DNA of 21,518 nt from an uncultured Pseudomonadota bacterium (lineage in GTDB: Bacteria; Pseudomonadota; Gammaproteobacteria; Burkholderiales; Eutrophovitaceae): contig CALJLA010000286.1 in NCBI GenBank assembly GCA_937983055.1, forward strand, positions 1-21,518. Direction: 5' to 3'. Positions 6,939-14,206 of the stretch are shown here, piece after piece. The position numbers and the translations under genes were made by a program. How positions within the stretch are numbered: the stretch's first letter is position 1; each line of letters starts with the position of its first letter. A model generated the notes under the pieces. It was given only the letters and a program-made list of their open reading frames with translations. It had not been told where the DNA came from and made no database searches.

Positions 6939-8138
6939 ATGTCTGCAACAACGCGTTCACGGCACGGTAACGGAGTGCCCCTAAGGTTGCGCATCAACGG
7001 GGCGCTGCAGCCTCCAGATGCCAAAGGATTGAAGCCGGTGAACATCGACCCAAGTCCGGGCCTGCCGGTGGCGCCGTTGATGCGCGCGATGCGCGTTCGC
7101 GCCCGCGCGCTGGACCACGAAGTGCGGCGGCTGCTCGCCAGCCTGACCCCCATGCGGGCGGTCCGCGCCGCGCCGGCTGCGCCGGCGATGGCGCCGGTGG
7201 TACCTGCCATTCTGCCCACCCTGCTCAGGGCCGAAGTCGAAGCGCTGCCGGACGCGCAGCGCCTGGTGTCGAGCGGTTCGTTGCAGGTGGTGTACGCGCG
7301 CGCGACGCAGATGCCCTGGTGCCTGCAGGAAATCGGCCGCCTGCGCGAGCTGACCTTTCGCACGGTCGGCGAAGGCACCGGCAAGGCGGCCGATATCGAT
7401 CTGTACGACGCGTACTACCTGCATCTTTTCGTGTGGGACGCCGACACCGCGATGATCGTGGGCGCCTACCGGCTGGGCCTGGCGGACGAGATCGGCGCGC
7501 GCTACGGCAGGCGCGGCCTGTACACGCAGTCGCTGTTCGCCTACGGCTCGAAGCTGCTCGGGCGCCTGAACCCGGCGATCGAGCTGGGGCGCTCGTTCGT
7601 GCGGGAGGAATACCAGCGCAGCTACGCGCCGCTGATGCTGCTGTGGCGCGGCATCGGCCGTTTCATCCTGCGCGCGCCGCAGTACGCGGTGCTGTTCGGC
7701 CCGGTGAGCATCAGCAGCCGCTACGCCGACGCCTCGCGCCGGCTGATGGTCGAGTTTCTCAGCACCAACAACGTCGAGCGCAACATGGCCCGCCATGTAA
7801 GGCCGCGCCGCCCGTTTCGCGGCGAGCGCCGCACCGACCGGGACGGCATCGATGTCGCCGGCATCACGAGCATCGAGGCGCTGTCGCAGGCGATCGAGCG
7901 CATCGAGCGCGACCACAAGGGCGTGCCGATTCTGCTCAGGCAGTACCTGAAGCTCGGCGGCCGCCTGCTCGGCTTCAGCGCCGACCGGGCGTTCCGGGAC
8001 GCGCTCGACGGCCTGATCATGGTCGACCTGCGCAATTCGGATCCACGGGTGCTGGCGCGCTACATGGGCGACGACGGCGCCGCCGCCTTTCTCGCGCATC
8101 ACCGCGACGGACCCCCGGCGCTCCGGCAGGCATCGTAG
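6939..8138 (+). CDS. OlsB/hemolysin-like GNAT N-acyltransferase
   Basis: 399 residues. The core from about residue 100 to 290 matches the acyl-ACP-dependent GNAT group (Acetyltransf_5, COG3176, old name putative hemolysin). Visible pieces include RLRELTFRTVGEG, a strand pair ending MIVGAYRLG, AIELGRSFVREEYQ and LMLLWRGIGRFI. Relatives transfer a 3-hydroxyacyl chain from acyl carrier protein to an amine such as ornithine in aminolipid synthesis; the substrate here is inferred only. Many proteobacterial homologues are fused to a PlsC-type acyltransferase, but no HxxxxD acyltransferase domain is present here or next door. The first 90 residues are Arg/Ala/Pro-rich and poorly structured. GTG 7038, preceded by AAAGGA, is an alternative start. 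Confidence 0.8.
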   Translation: MSATTRSRHGNGVPLRLRINGALQPPDAKGLKPVNIDPSPGLPVAPLMRAMRVRARALDHEVRRLLASLTPMRAVRAAPAAPAMAPVVPAILPTLLRAEVEALPDAQRLVSSGSLQVVYARATQMPWCLQEIGRLRELTFRTVGEGTGKAADIDLYDAYYLHLFVWDADTAMIVGAYRLGLADEIGARYGRRGLYTQSLFAYGSKLLGRLNPAIELGRSFVREEYQRSYAPLMLLWRGIGRFILRAPQYAVLFGPVSISSRYADASRRLMVEFLSTNNVERNMARHVRPRRPFRGERRTDRDGIDVAGITSIEALSQAIERIERDHKGVPILLRQYLKLGGRLLGFSADRAFRDALDGLIMVDLRNSDPRVLARYMGDDGAAAFLAHHRDGPPALRQAS

Positions 8139-8264
8139 CGCCGCGGCGCACCTGTCGCGGTGCCGGGGGACGGGTGCGCGGGAAGTTCTGCCCCGACGAC
8201 TTGATCGGCGTATCGTTGCTCGCGGAGGTTCTGCCGCTCAAGGCGGCGCGCTGCGAGGGCAACG

Positions 8265-8615
8265 TTGGGCGAAAACGGTCTTTCCCGCAGGCACTGGCTT
8301 CAATTGCTGGGGTTCATCGCCTGGCTGGCGATGTTCGTGCTGCGCCCGCAGCTGGTCTTCTCGCTCACGCTGCTGCTGATCGGCGGCGCCTTCATCGCCT
8401 ACAACGCGGTCATCTTCTGGCGCACCGTCGTGCGCAAGGAAGAGGCGTCGTCGGTGGCGCCGATTTTCGGCGGGGTCATTGCCGCCGGGGGCGTGATATT
8501 GCTGCCGCCGGAAGCGAGCTGGCAGTGGGCGTGGCTGCCGCTGCTGCTCGATTGGGGCGGGCTGCCGATGTTTCTTTACGGCGGCTGGCAGGCACTCCGC
8601 CGCCGGCGCCGCTAG
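8265..8615 (+). CDS. Small four-helix membrane protein, unknown function
   Basis: 116 residues from a TTG start with GAGGG about 6 bases upstream. Four hydrophobic segments are visible at about 11-27, 30-52, 64-80 and 88-108. A loop (RTVVRKEEASS) separates the second and third, and the C-terminus is all arginine (RRRRR), suggesting a cytoplasmic end. An ATG at 8331 would remove the first helix, so the TTG start is preferred. No family is recognised. It follows the acyltransferase gene by 126 bases in the same direction and ends 2 bases before the stop of the convergent SRAP gene. Confidence 0.65.
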   Translation: MGENGLSRRHWLQLLGFIAWLAMFVLRPQLVFSLTLLLIGGAFIAYNAVIFWRTVVRKEEASSVAPIFGGVIAAGGVILLPPEASWQWAWLPLLLDWGGLPMFLYGGWQALRRRRR

Positions 8616-8617
8616 CC

Positions 8618-9331
8618 TCAGGCCGCGCTCTTCAGCGGCTCGATCAGCTCCGGCCCTTCGCTTCTCGCGTTGTTCACCCGCAGGCTCACCGCGTGGTGGC
8701 CGAGCCGCGTGACGGAATGCCTGCGCGCCAGCGTCAGCGCGTCGGCACCCTTGTCGAGGCCGGGATCGAGCCAGGCGGCTTCCGCTTCGCGCGCCAGCAC
8801 CACCGGCATGCGCTCGTGGATGTCCTTCGCCGGGCCTTCGGCGTCGCGGGTGAGAATCGCGCAGGTCCACTCCGTCTCGCCGTCCGCCGGCGCGTGGCGC
8901 GCCATCAGGCCGGCAAAGGCGAACGGCTCGCCGTCGTCGCGGCGGATGAAGTAGGGCTGCTTGACGGTTTTGACTTCGCCGGTGCGCGGGTCGGTGCGCT
9001 CGACGCTCTTCCATTCGTACCAGCCGAGCGCCGGCACCAGGCAGCGCGCCCTGGCCACCGGCTGTCGCCACATCGGCTTGCCGGCGGCTTCTTCAGAGCG
9101 GGCGTTGAAGGTGCTGCGCGGCGGCTTGTCGTTCTTCCACCATGCCGGGATCAGCCCCCAGCGCGCGCGCGTAAGGCGCAGCCCGCCGTCTTCGTCGAGC
9201 AGCAGCATCGGCACCTGCGCGGTGGGCGAAACGTTGAAGCGGCGCTCCAACGGGTTGGTGGTGTTGTGCCGGCCGAGATGCCAGAAGCGCTCGATCTCGG
9301 ACTCGGACGGGGTGACGTAGCGGCCGCACAT
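8618..9331 (-). CDS. SRAP domain protein (YedK/HMCES family)
   Basis: 237 residues, a full-length SRAP (SOS response-associated peptidase) protein. The sequence starts MCGRY, so removal of Met exposes the catalytic Cys2, which in E. coli YedK and human HMCES forms a thiazolidine crosslink with abasic sites in single-stranded DNA. The other active-site residues are present: N76 in FNARSE, E106 in GWYEWK and H172 in HERMPV. The protein shields abasic sites at replication forks. The start is fixed by the obligatory MCGRY end. No clear ribosome binding site is seen. It is tail-to-tail with the small membrane protein gene; its 5' end is 30 bases from the repeat element at 9362. Confidence 0.95.
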   Translation of the reverse strand: MCGRYVTPSESEIERFWHLGRHNTTNPLERRFNVSPTAQVPMLLLDEDGGLRLTRARWGLIPAWWKNDKPPRSTFNARSEEAAGKPMWRQPVARARCLVPALGWYEWKSVERTDPRTGEVKTVKQPYFIRRDDGEPFAFAGLMARHAPADGETEWTCAILTRDAEGPAKDIHERMPVVLAREAEAAWLDPGLDKGADALTLARRHSVTRLGHHAVSLRVNNARSEGPELIEPLKSAA

Positions 9332-9361
9332 GGCGGCATTATCGCGCCGTGAGGCGTTTTT

Positions 9362-9500
9362 TCACCACAGAGACACAGAGGGCACAGAGAAAAACGACTT
9401 CGAGAATCGACGGGCAGCCGGACGTGTTGGCAACGCGTCGCGCACCACCGAAACCCGATCCGCTTTTCCTTTCTCTGTGTCCTCTGTGCCTCTGTGGTGA
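9362..9500. repeat. Inverted-repeat element with CACAGAG-unit arms
   Basis: The left arm 9362-9392 and right arm 9470-9500 are reverse complements at 29 of 31 positions, separated by a 77-base core. Each arm contains three CACAGAG units at 8- and 9-base spacing (left arm: 9366, 9374, 9383). The core has no coding character. The element lies between the start of the SRAP gene and the end of the PNPOx-like gene, and no transposase or target duplication is evident. Similar CACAGAG-rich inverted arms recur between genes in many bacterial genomes from my general knowledge, but I cannot name an established family. Confidence 0.85.
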
Positions 9501-9534
9501 TGCGCCTGTTTGAGTGCCGGCCCGGTGTGGCGGC

Positions 9535-10197
9535 TCAGGCCTCGGGATCGCCGGCGGCGACCTTGCCGAACCAGTCCTCGATGCTGATCAGGCCGCCTTC
9601 CTTCGGCGCGCGGCCCTGGTCGGGCCTGGGCAGATCGCCCTGCAGCATGTCGATGCGCTTCCAGCCGGCGAGCGGCGTCTCGCAGTGCGCGCGCGGCACG
9701 TAGCGCGAGGCCGCCTTCTTCTCCATGCGGTGCACGTAGCGCGGGCAATTCGGCCATACCTCGGTGACGCTCACCCGCACCAGCAGCTGCGCTTCCTTGT
9801 ATTCGGCCATCATCGGGTCGTTGTCGACGAGCGTCGCCTCGCCCTGCACCCGTAGCCGGTTGGGCCGCTCGAAGTCGATGAACAGCAGGCCGACCTTGCG
9901 GCTTCCGGCGATATTGCCGGCGGAATAGAACATGCCGTTGCCGTCGTACAGCGGAAACACGATGGTCTTGTTATCCAGTGCCCTTACGAACCCGGGATCG
10001 CCGCCCTTGTACGACACCGTGGGAAAGCCGTCCTTGTCGACGGTCGCCAGCCAGAACATGTCGCGGGTTTGTATGAAGGCCATGTCCTGCTCGTTCATGT
10101 GCGGGTAGATGGCCAGCTCAGAGATCTTGTCGGCGATGCGACGGGTGTCGAAACGGTCCTGAAGCGCCCGCTGCGGGGCGCCGTAAAGTCTGCTCAC
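9535..10197 (-). CDS. Pyridoxamine 5'-phosphate oxidase-like flavin-binding protein
   Basis: 220 residues from a GTG start (complement of 10195-10197), chosen because GGAGGAG lies 4-5 bases upstream. The split-barrel fold of the PNPOx-like group (COG3576 type) is recognisable: FIQTRDMFWLATVDKDGFP, SYKGGDPGFV, an FPLYDGNG strand and LLFIDFERPNRLRVQGEA. Members bind FMN or F420 and act on varied substrates, so true pyridoxamine phosphate oxidase activity should not be assumed. The C-terminal WPNCPRYVH segment is also typical. The frame extends to 10440, but that part is Arg-rich and unlikely to be coding. It is divergent from the decarboxylase gene across 167 bases. Confidence 0.88.
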   Translation of the reverse strand: MSRLYGAPQRALQDRFDTRRIADKISELAIYPHMNEQDMAFIQTRDMFWLATVDKDGFPTVSYKGGDPGFVRALDNKTIVFPLYDGNGMFYSAGNIAGSRKVGLLFIDFERPNRLRVQGEATLVDNDPMMAEYKEAQLLVRVSVTEVWPNCPRYVHRMEKKAASRYVPRAHCETPLAGWKRIDMLQGDLPRPDQGRAPKEGGLISIEDWFGKVAAGDPEA

Positions 10198-10331
10198 AGG
10201 TCTCCTCCGGTCGATCTGTCGTTTTGGTTTTGTGCTGTCGTGACGTTTGGCGTCCCGCTCGCCGAACAGCGCCCGGGCGCAAACCGGCGAAGTGTACCCG
10301 CGCGCCCGCGCGCCGCGCCACCGGGGCCGGG

Positions 10332-10337
10332 TAAACT
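10332..10337 (+). promoter_or_regulatory. Possible -10 element for the decarboxylase gene
   Basis: TAAACT lies 27 bases before ATG 10365. The region upstream is too GC-rich to show a recognisable -35 hexamer. Confidence 0.25.
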
Positions 10338-10364
10338 GGCGGCACTTCTTACGCGGGATTCCCG

Positions 10365-11996
10365 ATGGCACACCGGCAGCAACCCAGGGCGCGGCCGCAG
10401 TCCGCGCCCGCCCGCCAGCGATCGGTGCGCGAGGCGACACTGGAACTGCTGCGCGCCTACGGCATGACGACGGTCTTCGGCAACCCCGGATCGACCGAAC
10501 TGAAATTCTTCCGCGACTGGCCGGCCGATTTCCGCTACGTGCTGGGCCTGGAGGAATCGTGCTGCGTGGGGATGGCCGACGGCGATGCCCAGGACACCCG
10601 CAACGCCGCCTTCGTGAACCTGCATTCCGCCGCCGGCGTGGGCCATGCGCTGGGCAGCGTGTTCACCGCGTACCGCAACCAGTCGCCGCTGGTGATCACC
10701 GCCGGCCAGCAGACGCGGGCGATGTTTCCCACCGACCCGTACCTGTACGCCGCCGACGCCGCGCAGTTTCCGAAGCCGTACGTCAAATGGAGCGTCGAGC
10801 CTGCGCGCGCCGAAGACGTGCCGGCGGCGCTGTCGCGCGCCTATCACCTGGCGATGGCGCATCCGCAGGGTCCGGTGTTCGTGTCGGTGCCGGAAGACGA
10901 CTGGGATGCGCCGGCCGAGCCGGCGCCGCCGCGCCGGGTGAACACCGCGCTCGCGCCCGACCCCGAGGCGCTGGCCGCGCTGGCGCGTGCGCTGGACGTC
11001 GCGCGCAAACCGGTGATCGTGGCCGGCGCTGCGGTGGATCAGGATGGCGCCTGGGCGGCGCTGGTCGCGCTGGCCGAAAAGCTGGAAGCGCCGGTATGGG
11101 ACAGCCCGATGTCCTCGCGCGCGAGCTTTCCCGAAGACCACCGCCTGTTCGCCGGATTTCTGCCGCCGCTGCGCCAGCCGCTGGCCGATGCGCTGGCCGG
11201 GCACGACCTGGTGCTGGTGCTGGGGGCGCCGGTGTTCACTTATCACGTACACAGCGGCGGACATTACCTGCCGGAGGGCGCGCAGCTCTGGCAGCTCACC
11301 GCGGACCCGGAATACGCCGCGCGCGCGCCGGTGGGCAACAGCATCCTGTGCACGATGAAACTCGCGATCGCGCAGCTCACCGCCCGCCTGGCGACGCGTC
11401 CGCGCGCACGGGCCCAGGGGCGTACGCCGGCGCCCGCGCCGGCGCCGTCCACCCCGCCCTCGGCGGAATACGTCTATCACCTGATCCGGCGCCTGATGCC
11501 GCCCGGCGCGGTGATCGTGGAAGAAGCGCCCAGCCACCGCAACGCGCTGCGCGAGCATCTCGCCATCACCGAGAGCGGCGGCTTTTACTGCGGTGCGAGC
11601 GGCGGGCTGGGCTGGGCGCTGCCGGCGGCGATCGGTGTGGCGCTGGCCGAGCCGGCGCGCAAGGTGATCTGCGTGGTCGGCGACGGCTCCAGCCTGTACT
11701 CGATCCAGGCGTTGTGGACGGCGCTGCGCGAGAAAGTGCCGGTCGCCTTCGTGGTGCTGAACAACGCCGGCTACGGCGCGCTGCGGGCCTTCGGCGGCAT
11801 GCTCGGCATCGCCGGCGCGCCGGGCCACGATGTGCCAGGCGTGGATTTCGTGTCGATCGCGCAGGGCTTCGGCTGCCGTGCCCGGCGCGTGGGCAGCGCG
11901 CGCGAAATCGAGCCGGCGCTCAATGAGGCGATCGCCGCCGATGAGCCGCGGCTGGTCGAGGTGGCGCTGGAGAGCGCGGTCGTGAAGCTGTACTGA
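10365..11996 (+). CDS. mdlC: Benzoylformate decarboxylase-type ThDP enzyme
   Basis: 543-residue thiamine-diphosphate-dependent decarboxylase, close in pattern to Pseudomonas benzoylformate decarboxylase (MdlC). Domains in order are PYR (about 20-180), central (about 200-350) and PP (about 380-540). The catalytic residues of MdlC have counterparts: S43 (GNPGSTEL), E64 (LEESC), H87 (NLHSAAG) and H294 (VFTYHVHSG). The ThDP/Mg motif starts VGDGSS and ends VLNNAGYGAL. MdlC converts benzoylformate to benzaldehyde and CO2 in mandelate breakdown. No mandelate dehydrogenase or racemase lies nearby, so the physiological 2-keto acid is uncertain. The N-terminus is about 17 residues longer and Arg/Gln-rich. 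The gene symbol reflects family resemblance only. Confidence 0.88.
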   Translation: MAHRQQPRARPQSAPARQRSVREATLELLRAYGMTTVFGNPGSTELKFFRDWPADFRYVLGLEESCCVGMADGDAQDTRNAAFVNLHSAAGVGHALGSVFTAYRNQSPLVITAGQQTRAMFPTDPYLYAADAAQFPKPYVKWSVEPARAEDVPAALSRAYHLAMAHPQGPVFVSVPEDDWDAPAEPAPPRRVNTALAPDPEALAALARALDVARKPVIVAGAAVDQDGAWAALVALAEKLEAPVWDSPMSSRASFPEDHRLFAGFLPPLRQPLADALAGHDLVLVLGAPVFTYHVHSGGHYLPEGAQLWQLTADPEYAARAPVGNSILCTMKLAIAQLTARLATRPRARAQGRTPAPAPAPSTPPSAEYVYHLIRRLMPPGAVIVEEAPSHRNALREHLAITESGGFYCGASGGLGWALPAAIGVALAEPARKVICVVGDGSSLYSIQALWTALREKVPVAFVVLNNAGYGALRAFGGMLGIAGAPGHDVPGVDFVSIAQGFGCRARRVGSAREIEPALNEAIAADEPRLVEVALESAVVKLY

Positions 11997-12007
11997 GCGG
12001 CGCTCAG
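11993..12007. terminator. Short hairpin spanning two convergent stop codons
   Basis: CTGAGC (11993-11998) and GCTCAG (12002-12007) form a 6-bp stem with a 3-base loop. The TGA of the decarboxylase (11994-11996) and the TGA of the minus-strand gene (complement of 12004-12006) both lie in the stem. There is no T-run, so terminator function is weakly supported. Confidence 0.25.
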
Positions 12008-12644
12008 TGCCGGCCGCCGCAGCTGCGCGGCTGGTCGAACACCACGCCGTAGGGCGGCGTGCGCGCGCCGTACCAGCGGCCGACCAGCACGCCTGCGCTG
12101 ACGGCGTTGATGCCCGCCGGGTTGCCCTCGCCGGGCGCGAACTCGACGCCTGGAAACTCGCGCCGCAACTCGGCGGCCCAGTCGCGCTCGGACGCGATCA
12201 CCTTCACCTGCAGTTGCCGCTGCAGTGGATCAGGCGCTGCGCGCAGGTGATGCCGGCGAACTCGCGCGCGCCGGCTGCGGAGTCGCCCCCGCCCACGTGG
12301 CGCACGATGGCGTTGTTGCACTGGCGCTGCCAGGTGCCGTATTCGTCCTCGCCGATCCAGTTCACGTTGGCGCAGCCCGGCGCGCCGGCGCCGAAGCGGA
12401 TGCCGAGGCGGTACTCGCCGCACAACGCGCCGCGATGGCGCACCGTGCCCTCGATATGCCAGCTGCCGTCGGCCAGCAGCCAGGCCTGGATGTCGCCGAA
12501 ATCGAAATCCATGCGCGGGCGCACCTCGCCGATGCCGGCGCTTACCCGCGGCTCGGCGGAGAGCCTGCGCACTTCATCGGCCGCGCCGGCGTGCAGCTGC
12601 GCCGAAAGCGCGAGTGCAAGCGCGATGCGAATAAGCGTTTCCAT
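12004..12644 (-). pseudogene. Frameshifted gene for an exported cysteine-rich protein
   Basis: The minus-strand frame from ATG 12644 encodes a signal peptide (METLIRIALALALSAQLHAG) and a cysteine-rich mature part. It stops at 12204-12206 after CSGNCR, at residue 146. Coding character continues in another frame as VKVIASERDWAAELRREF and on to CGGRH, stop at 12004. One G missing near 12207-12208 (AGGTGAAGG for AGGGTGAAGG) restores a single 213-residue protein. Upstream of the junction the second frame is Arg-rich nonsense, supporting one broken gene rather than two overlapping ones. At least six cysteines suggest disulfides in the periplasm. Family not recognised. A sequencing or assembly error is as likely as a real mutation. 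Confidence 0.7.
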
Positions 12645-12695
12645 CGCCGCACTCTATCACGGCGGCTGCGCCCCAAGCCCCGGCCGTCGGCTGCG

Positions 12696-12724
12696 TTGAC
12701 AAGCTTCTGCGCTGGTTGAATACT
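12696..12724 (+). promoter_or_regulatory. Sigma70-type promoter for the CBS protein gene
   Basis: A perfect TTGACA (12696-12701), a 17-base spacer and AATACT (12719-12724), 42 bases before ATG 12766. This is the best sigma70-like promoter found by eye in the window. Confidence 0.6.
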
Positions 12725-12765
12725 CGGGCAAAGGCGGTTGACCCGCAGCCAGAAAGGGGTACCGG

Positions 12766-13197
12766 ATGACGACGACCGTACAACAGGCGCTGGAAAGCAA
12801 GCCGCGCGAGCTGCTGACGATTGCGCCGCAGGCGACCGTGTACGAGGCGCTCGCGCTGATGGCGCAGAAGGATGTCGGCGCGCTGATGGTGATGGAAGGC
12901 GACCGCCTGGTCGGCATCTTCACCGAGCGCGACTATGCGCGAAAGATCATCCTGTTCGGCAAGTCGTCGAAGGAAACCAGGGTGTCGGAGATCATGACGC
13001 CCAAGGTGGTGTGCGTGAACCCGCGCAACACGATCGACGAGTGCATGGCGCTGATGACCGGCAAGCGCGTGCGCCACCTGCCGGTGCTGGCGGACAACCA
13101 GGTCGTCGGCATCATCTCGATCGGCGACGTGGTGAAGGAAATGCTCTCCGAGCAGAAGTTCATCATCGAGCAGCTCGAACAGTACATCATGGGGTAG
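12766..13197 (+). CDS. Tandem CBS-domain protein
   Basis: 143 residues made of two CBS domains: about 10-66, with GIFTERD at 50-56, and about 73-128, with GIISIGD at 115-121. MTPKVVCVNP marks the start of the second. Such pairs (Bateman modules) bind adenine nucleotides such as AMP, ATP or SAM and act as energy or ligand sensors. This one has no attached enzyme or transporter domain, so the target is unknown. The C-terminal FIIEQLEQYIMG helix is typical of the stand-alone subfamily common in Proteobacteria. AAAGGGG lies about 8 bases before the ATG, and a strong promoter lies just upstream. No signal peptide; cytoplasmic. Confidence 0.92.
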   Translation: MTTTVQQALESKPRELLTIAPQATVYEALALMAQKDVGALMVMEGDRLVGIFTERDYARKIILFGKSSKETRVSEIMTPKVVCVNPRNTIDECMALMTGKRVRHLPVLADNQVVGIISIGDVVKEMLSEQKFIIEQLEQYIMG

Positions 13198-13215
13198 CCT
13201 CCCGTTTAGCACCCG

Positions 13216-13473
13216 ATGAGGCTCCGCAATCTCGCGATCGCCCTGGCGGCGGCGTGCCTGCTCGCCGCCTGCAAGTCGCCGGCCGCGCTCACCGCGCGCG
13301 AGACCGGCTGCACCGTGACCGAGCTCGAAATCATCGACAGCGAGTTCAAGCGCGCCGGCTCGACCACTGCCTGGTGCGCGCGCTGCAAGGGCACGGTTTA
13401 CACCTGCGTGACCAACACGGCGCGGGATCGCGTCGAATGCCGCGAGGCAACCGCGCCGTCGCCCTGCGGCTGA
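13216..13473 (+). CDS. Small cysteine-rich putative lipoprotein
   Basis: 85 residues. The signal peptide ends in the lipobox LLAAC, with C19 as the predicted lipidated cysteine. The mature 67 residues hold six more cysteines, C32, C54, C57, C64, C75 and C84, including a CARC pair, suggesting a disulfide-rich periplasmic domain. The family is not recognised. It starts 18 bases after the CBS gene and ends 10 bases before pxpB, so it may be cotranscribed with either. No good ribosome binding site precedes the ATG, but the signal peptide starts immediately after it. Confidence 0.72.
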   Translation: MRLRNLAIALAAACLLAACKSPAALTARETGCTVTELEIIDSEFKRAGSTTAWCARCKGTVYTCVTNTARDRVECREATAPSPCG

Positions 13474-13483
13474 TGCCGGTTCG

Positions 13484-14206
13484 ATGAGCGATGCGCCGCC
13501 GTCCCTGAGCTTTCTGCCGCTCGGCGATCGCGCGCTGCTGGTGGAGTTCGGCGAGCAGCCCGACCCGGCGGTGAGCGACCGGGTGAGCGCGCTCACCGCC
13601 TGGCTCGACCGCCATCCGCTTGCCGGCGTGACCGACCTGGTGCCGGCGATGTGCTCGCTGGCGCTGCACTACGATCCCGAGGCCTGGCAGGGCGACGATC
13701 CGGCGCGCACGCCCTACGACCGCCTGGTGAGTGCGCTGCAGGCGGTGGTGCCGCAGGTACCGGCCGTGCCGCAGCGCGTGGGCGCGGTGATCGAAATTCC
13801 CGTCGTCTACGGCGGCGAGTTCGGCGAGGATCTGGCCGAACTGGCCCGCGCATGCGGCCTCGCGCCGGAGGAAGTGGTGGCCATTCACAGCGCGACGGTC
13901 TACACCGTGTACATGCTCGGCTTCGCGCCCGGCTTTGCCTACCTCGGCCCGCTCGACGCGCGGCTGTCGCTGCCGCGGCGCGACACGCCGCGCACCCGGG
14001 TGCCGGCGGGCAGCGTGGCGGTGGCCAACGCCTTTACCGCCGTCTATCCGGCCGAACTGCCCGGTGGCTGGCATCTGATCGGCCGCACGCCGCTGACCCT
14101 GTTCGATCTCGGGCGCGATCCGCCGGCGCGGCTGGCGGCCGGCAACCGGGTGCGCTTCGTGCCGGTGGATGCGGCGCGCTTTCACGAGCTGGGCGCGGCG
14201 CAATGA
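13484..14206 (+). CDS. pxpB: 5-oxoprolinase subunit PxpB
   Basis: 240 residues, full length for the PxpB/KipI (allophanate hydrolase subunit 1-like) family. Visible family motifs are LGDRALLVEFGE at the N-terminus, the central IPVVYGGEFGEDL and GFAPGFAYLG near residue 150, and the FTAVYPAELPGGWHLIGRTP segment. PxpB works with PxpC and PxpA in ATP-dependent cleavage of 5-oxoproline to glutamate in the cytoplasm, which removes a damage product of glutamine and glutamate. It overlaps pxpC by 4 bases (ATGA), showing translational coupling. No strong ribosome binding site precedes ATG 13484; coupling to the upstream lipoprotein gene, 10 bases away, may help. Confidence 0.93.
   Translation: MSDAPPSLSFLPLGDRALLVEFGEQPDPAVSDRVSALTAWLDRHPLAGVTDLVPAMCSLALHYDPEAWQGDDPARTPYDRLVSALQAVVPQVPAVPQRVGAVIEIPVVYGGEFGEDLAELARACGLAPEEVVAIHSATVYTVYMLGFAPGFAYLGPLDARLSLPRRDTPRTRVPAGSVAVANAFTAVYPAELPGGWHLIGRTPLTLFDLGRDPPARLAAGNRVRFVPVDAARFHELGAAQ

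Noticed and set aside
7319..9352. A 677-codon plus-strand open frame across the acyltransferase, membrane protein and SRAP genes
   Set aside because: It crosses three better-supported genes, including the antisense SRAP gene, and shows only low-complexity Arg/Ala sequence.
9362..9500. Insertion sequence ends
   Set aside because: The arms are terminal-repeat-like, but the 77-base core cannot encode a transposase and no target duplication is seen; kept as a repeat only.
12004..12423. Independent 139-codon gene
   Set aside because: The first half is Arg-rich out-of-frame reading of the exported protein gene; only the end is protein-like, so it is treated as the shifted tail of one gene.
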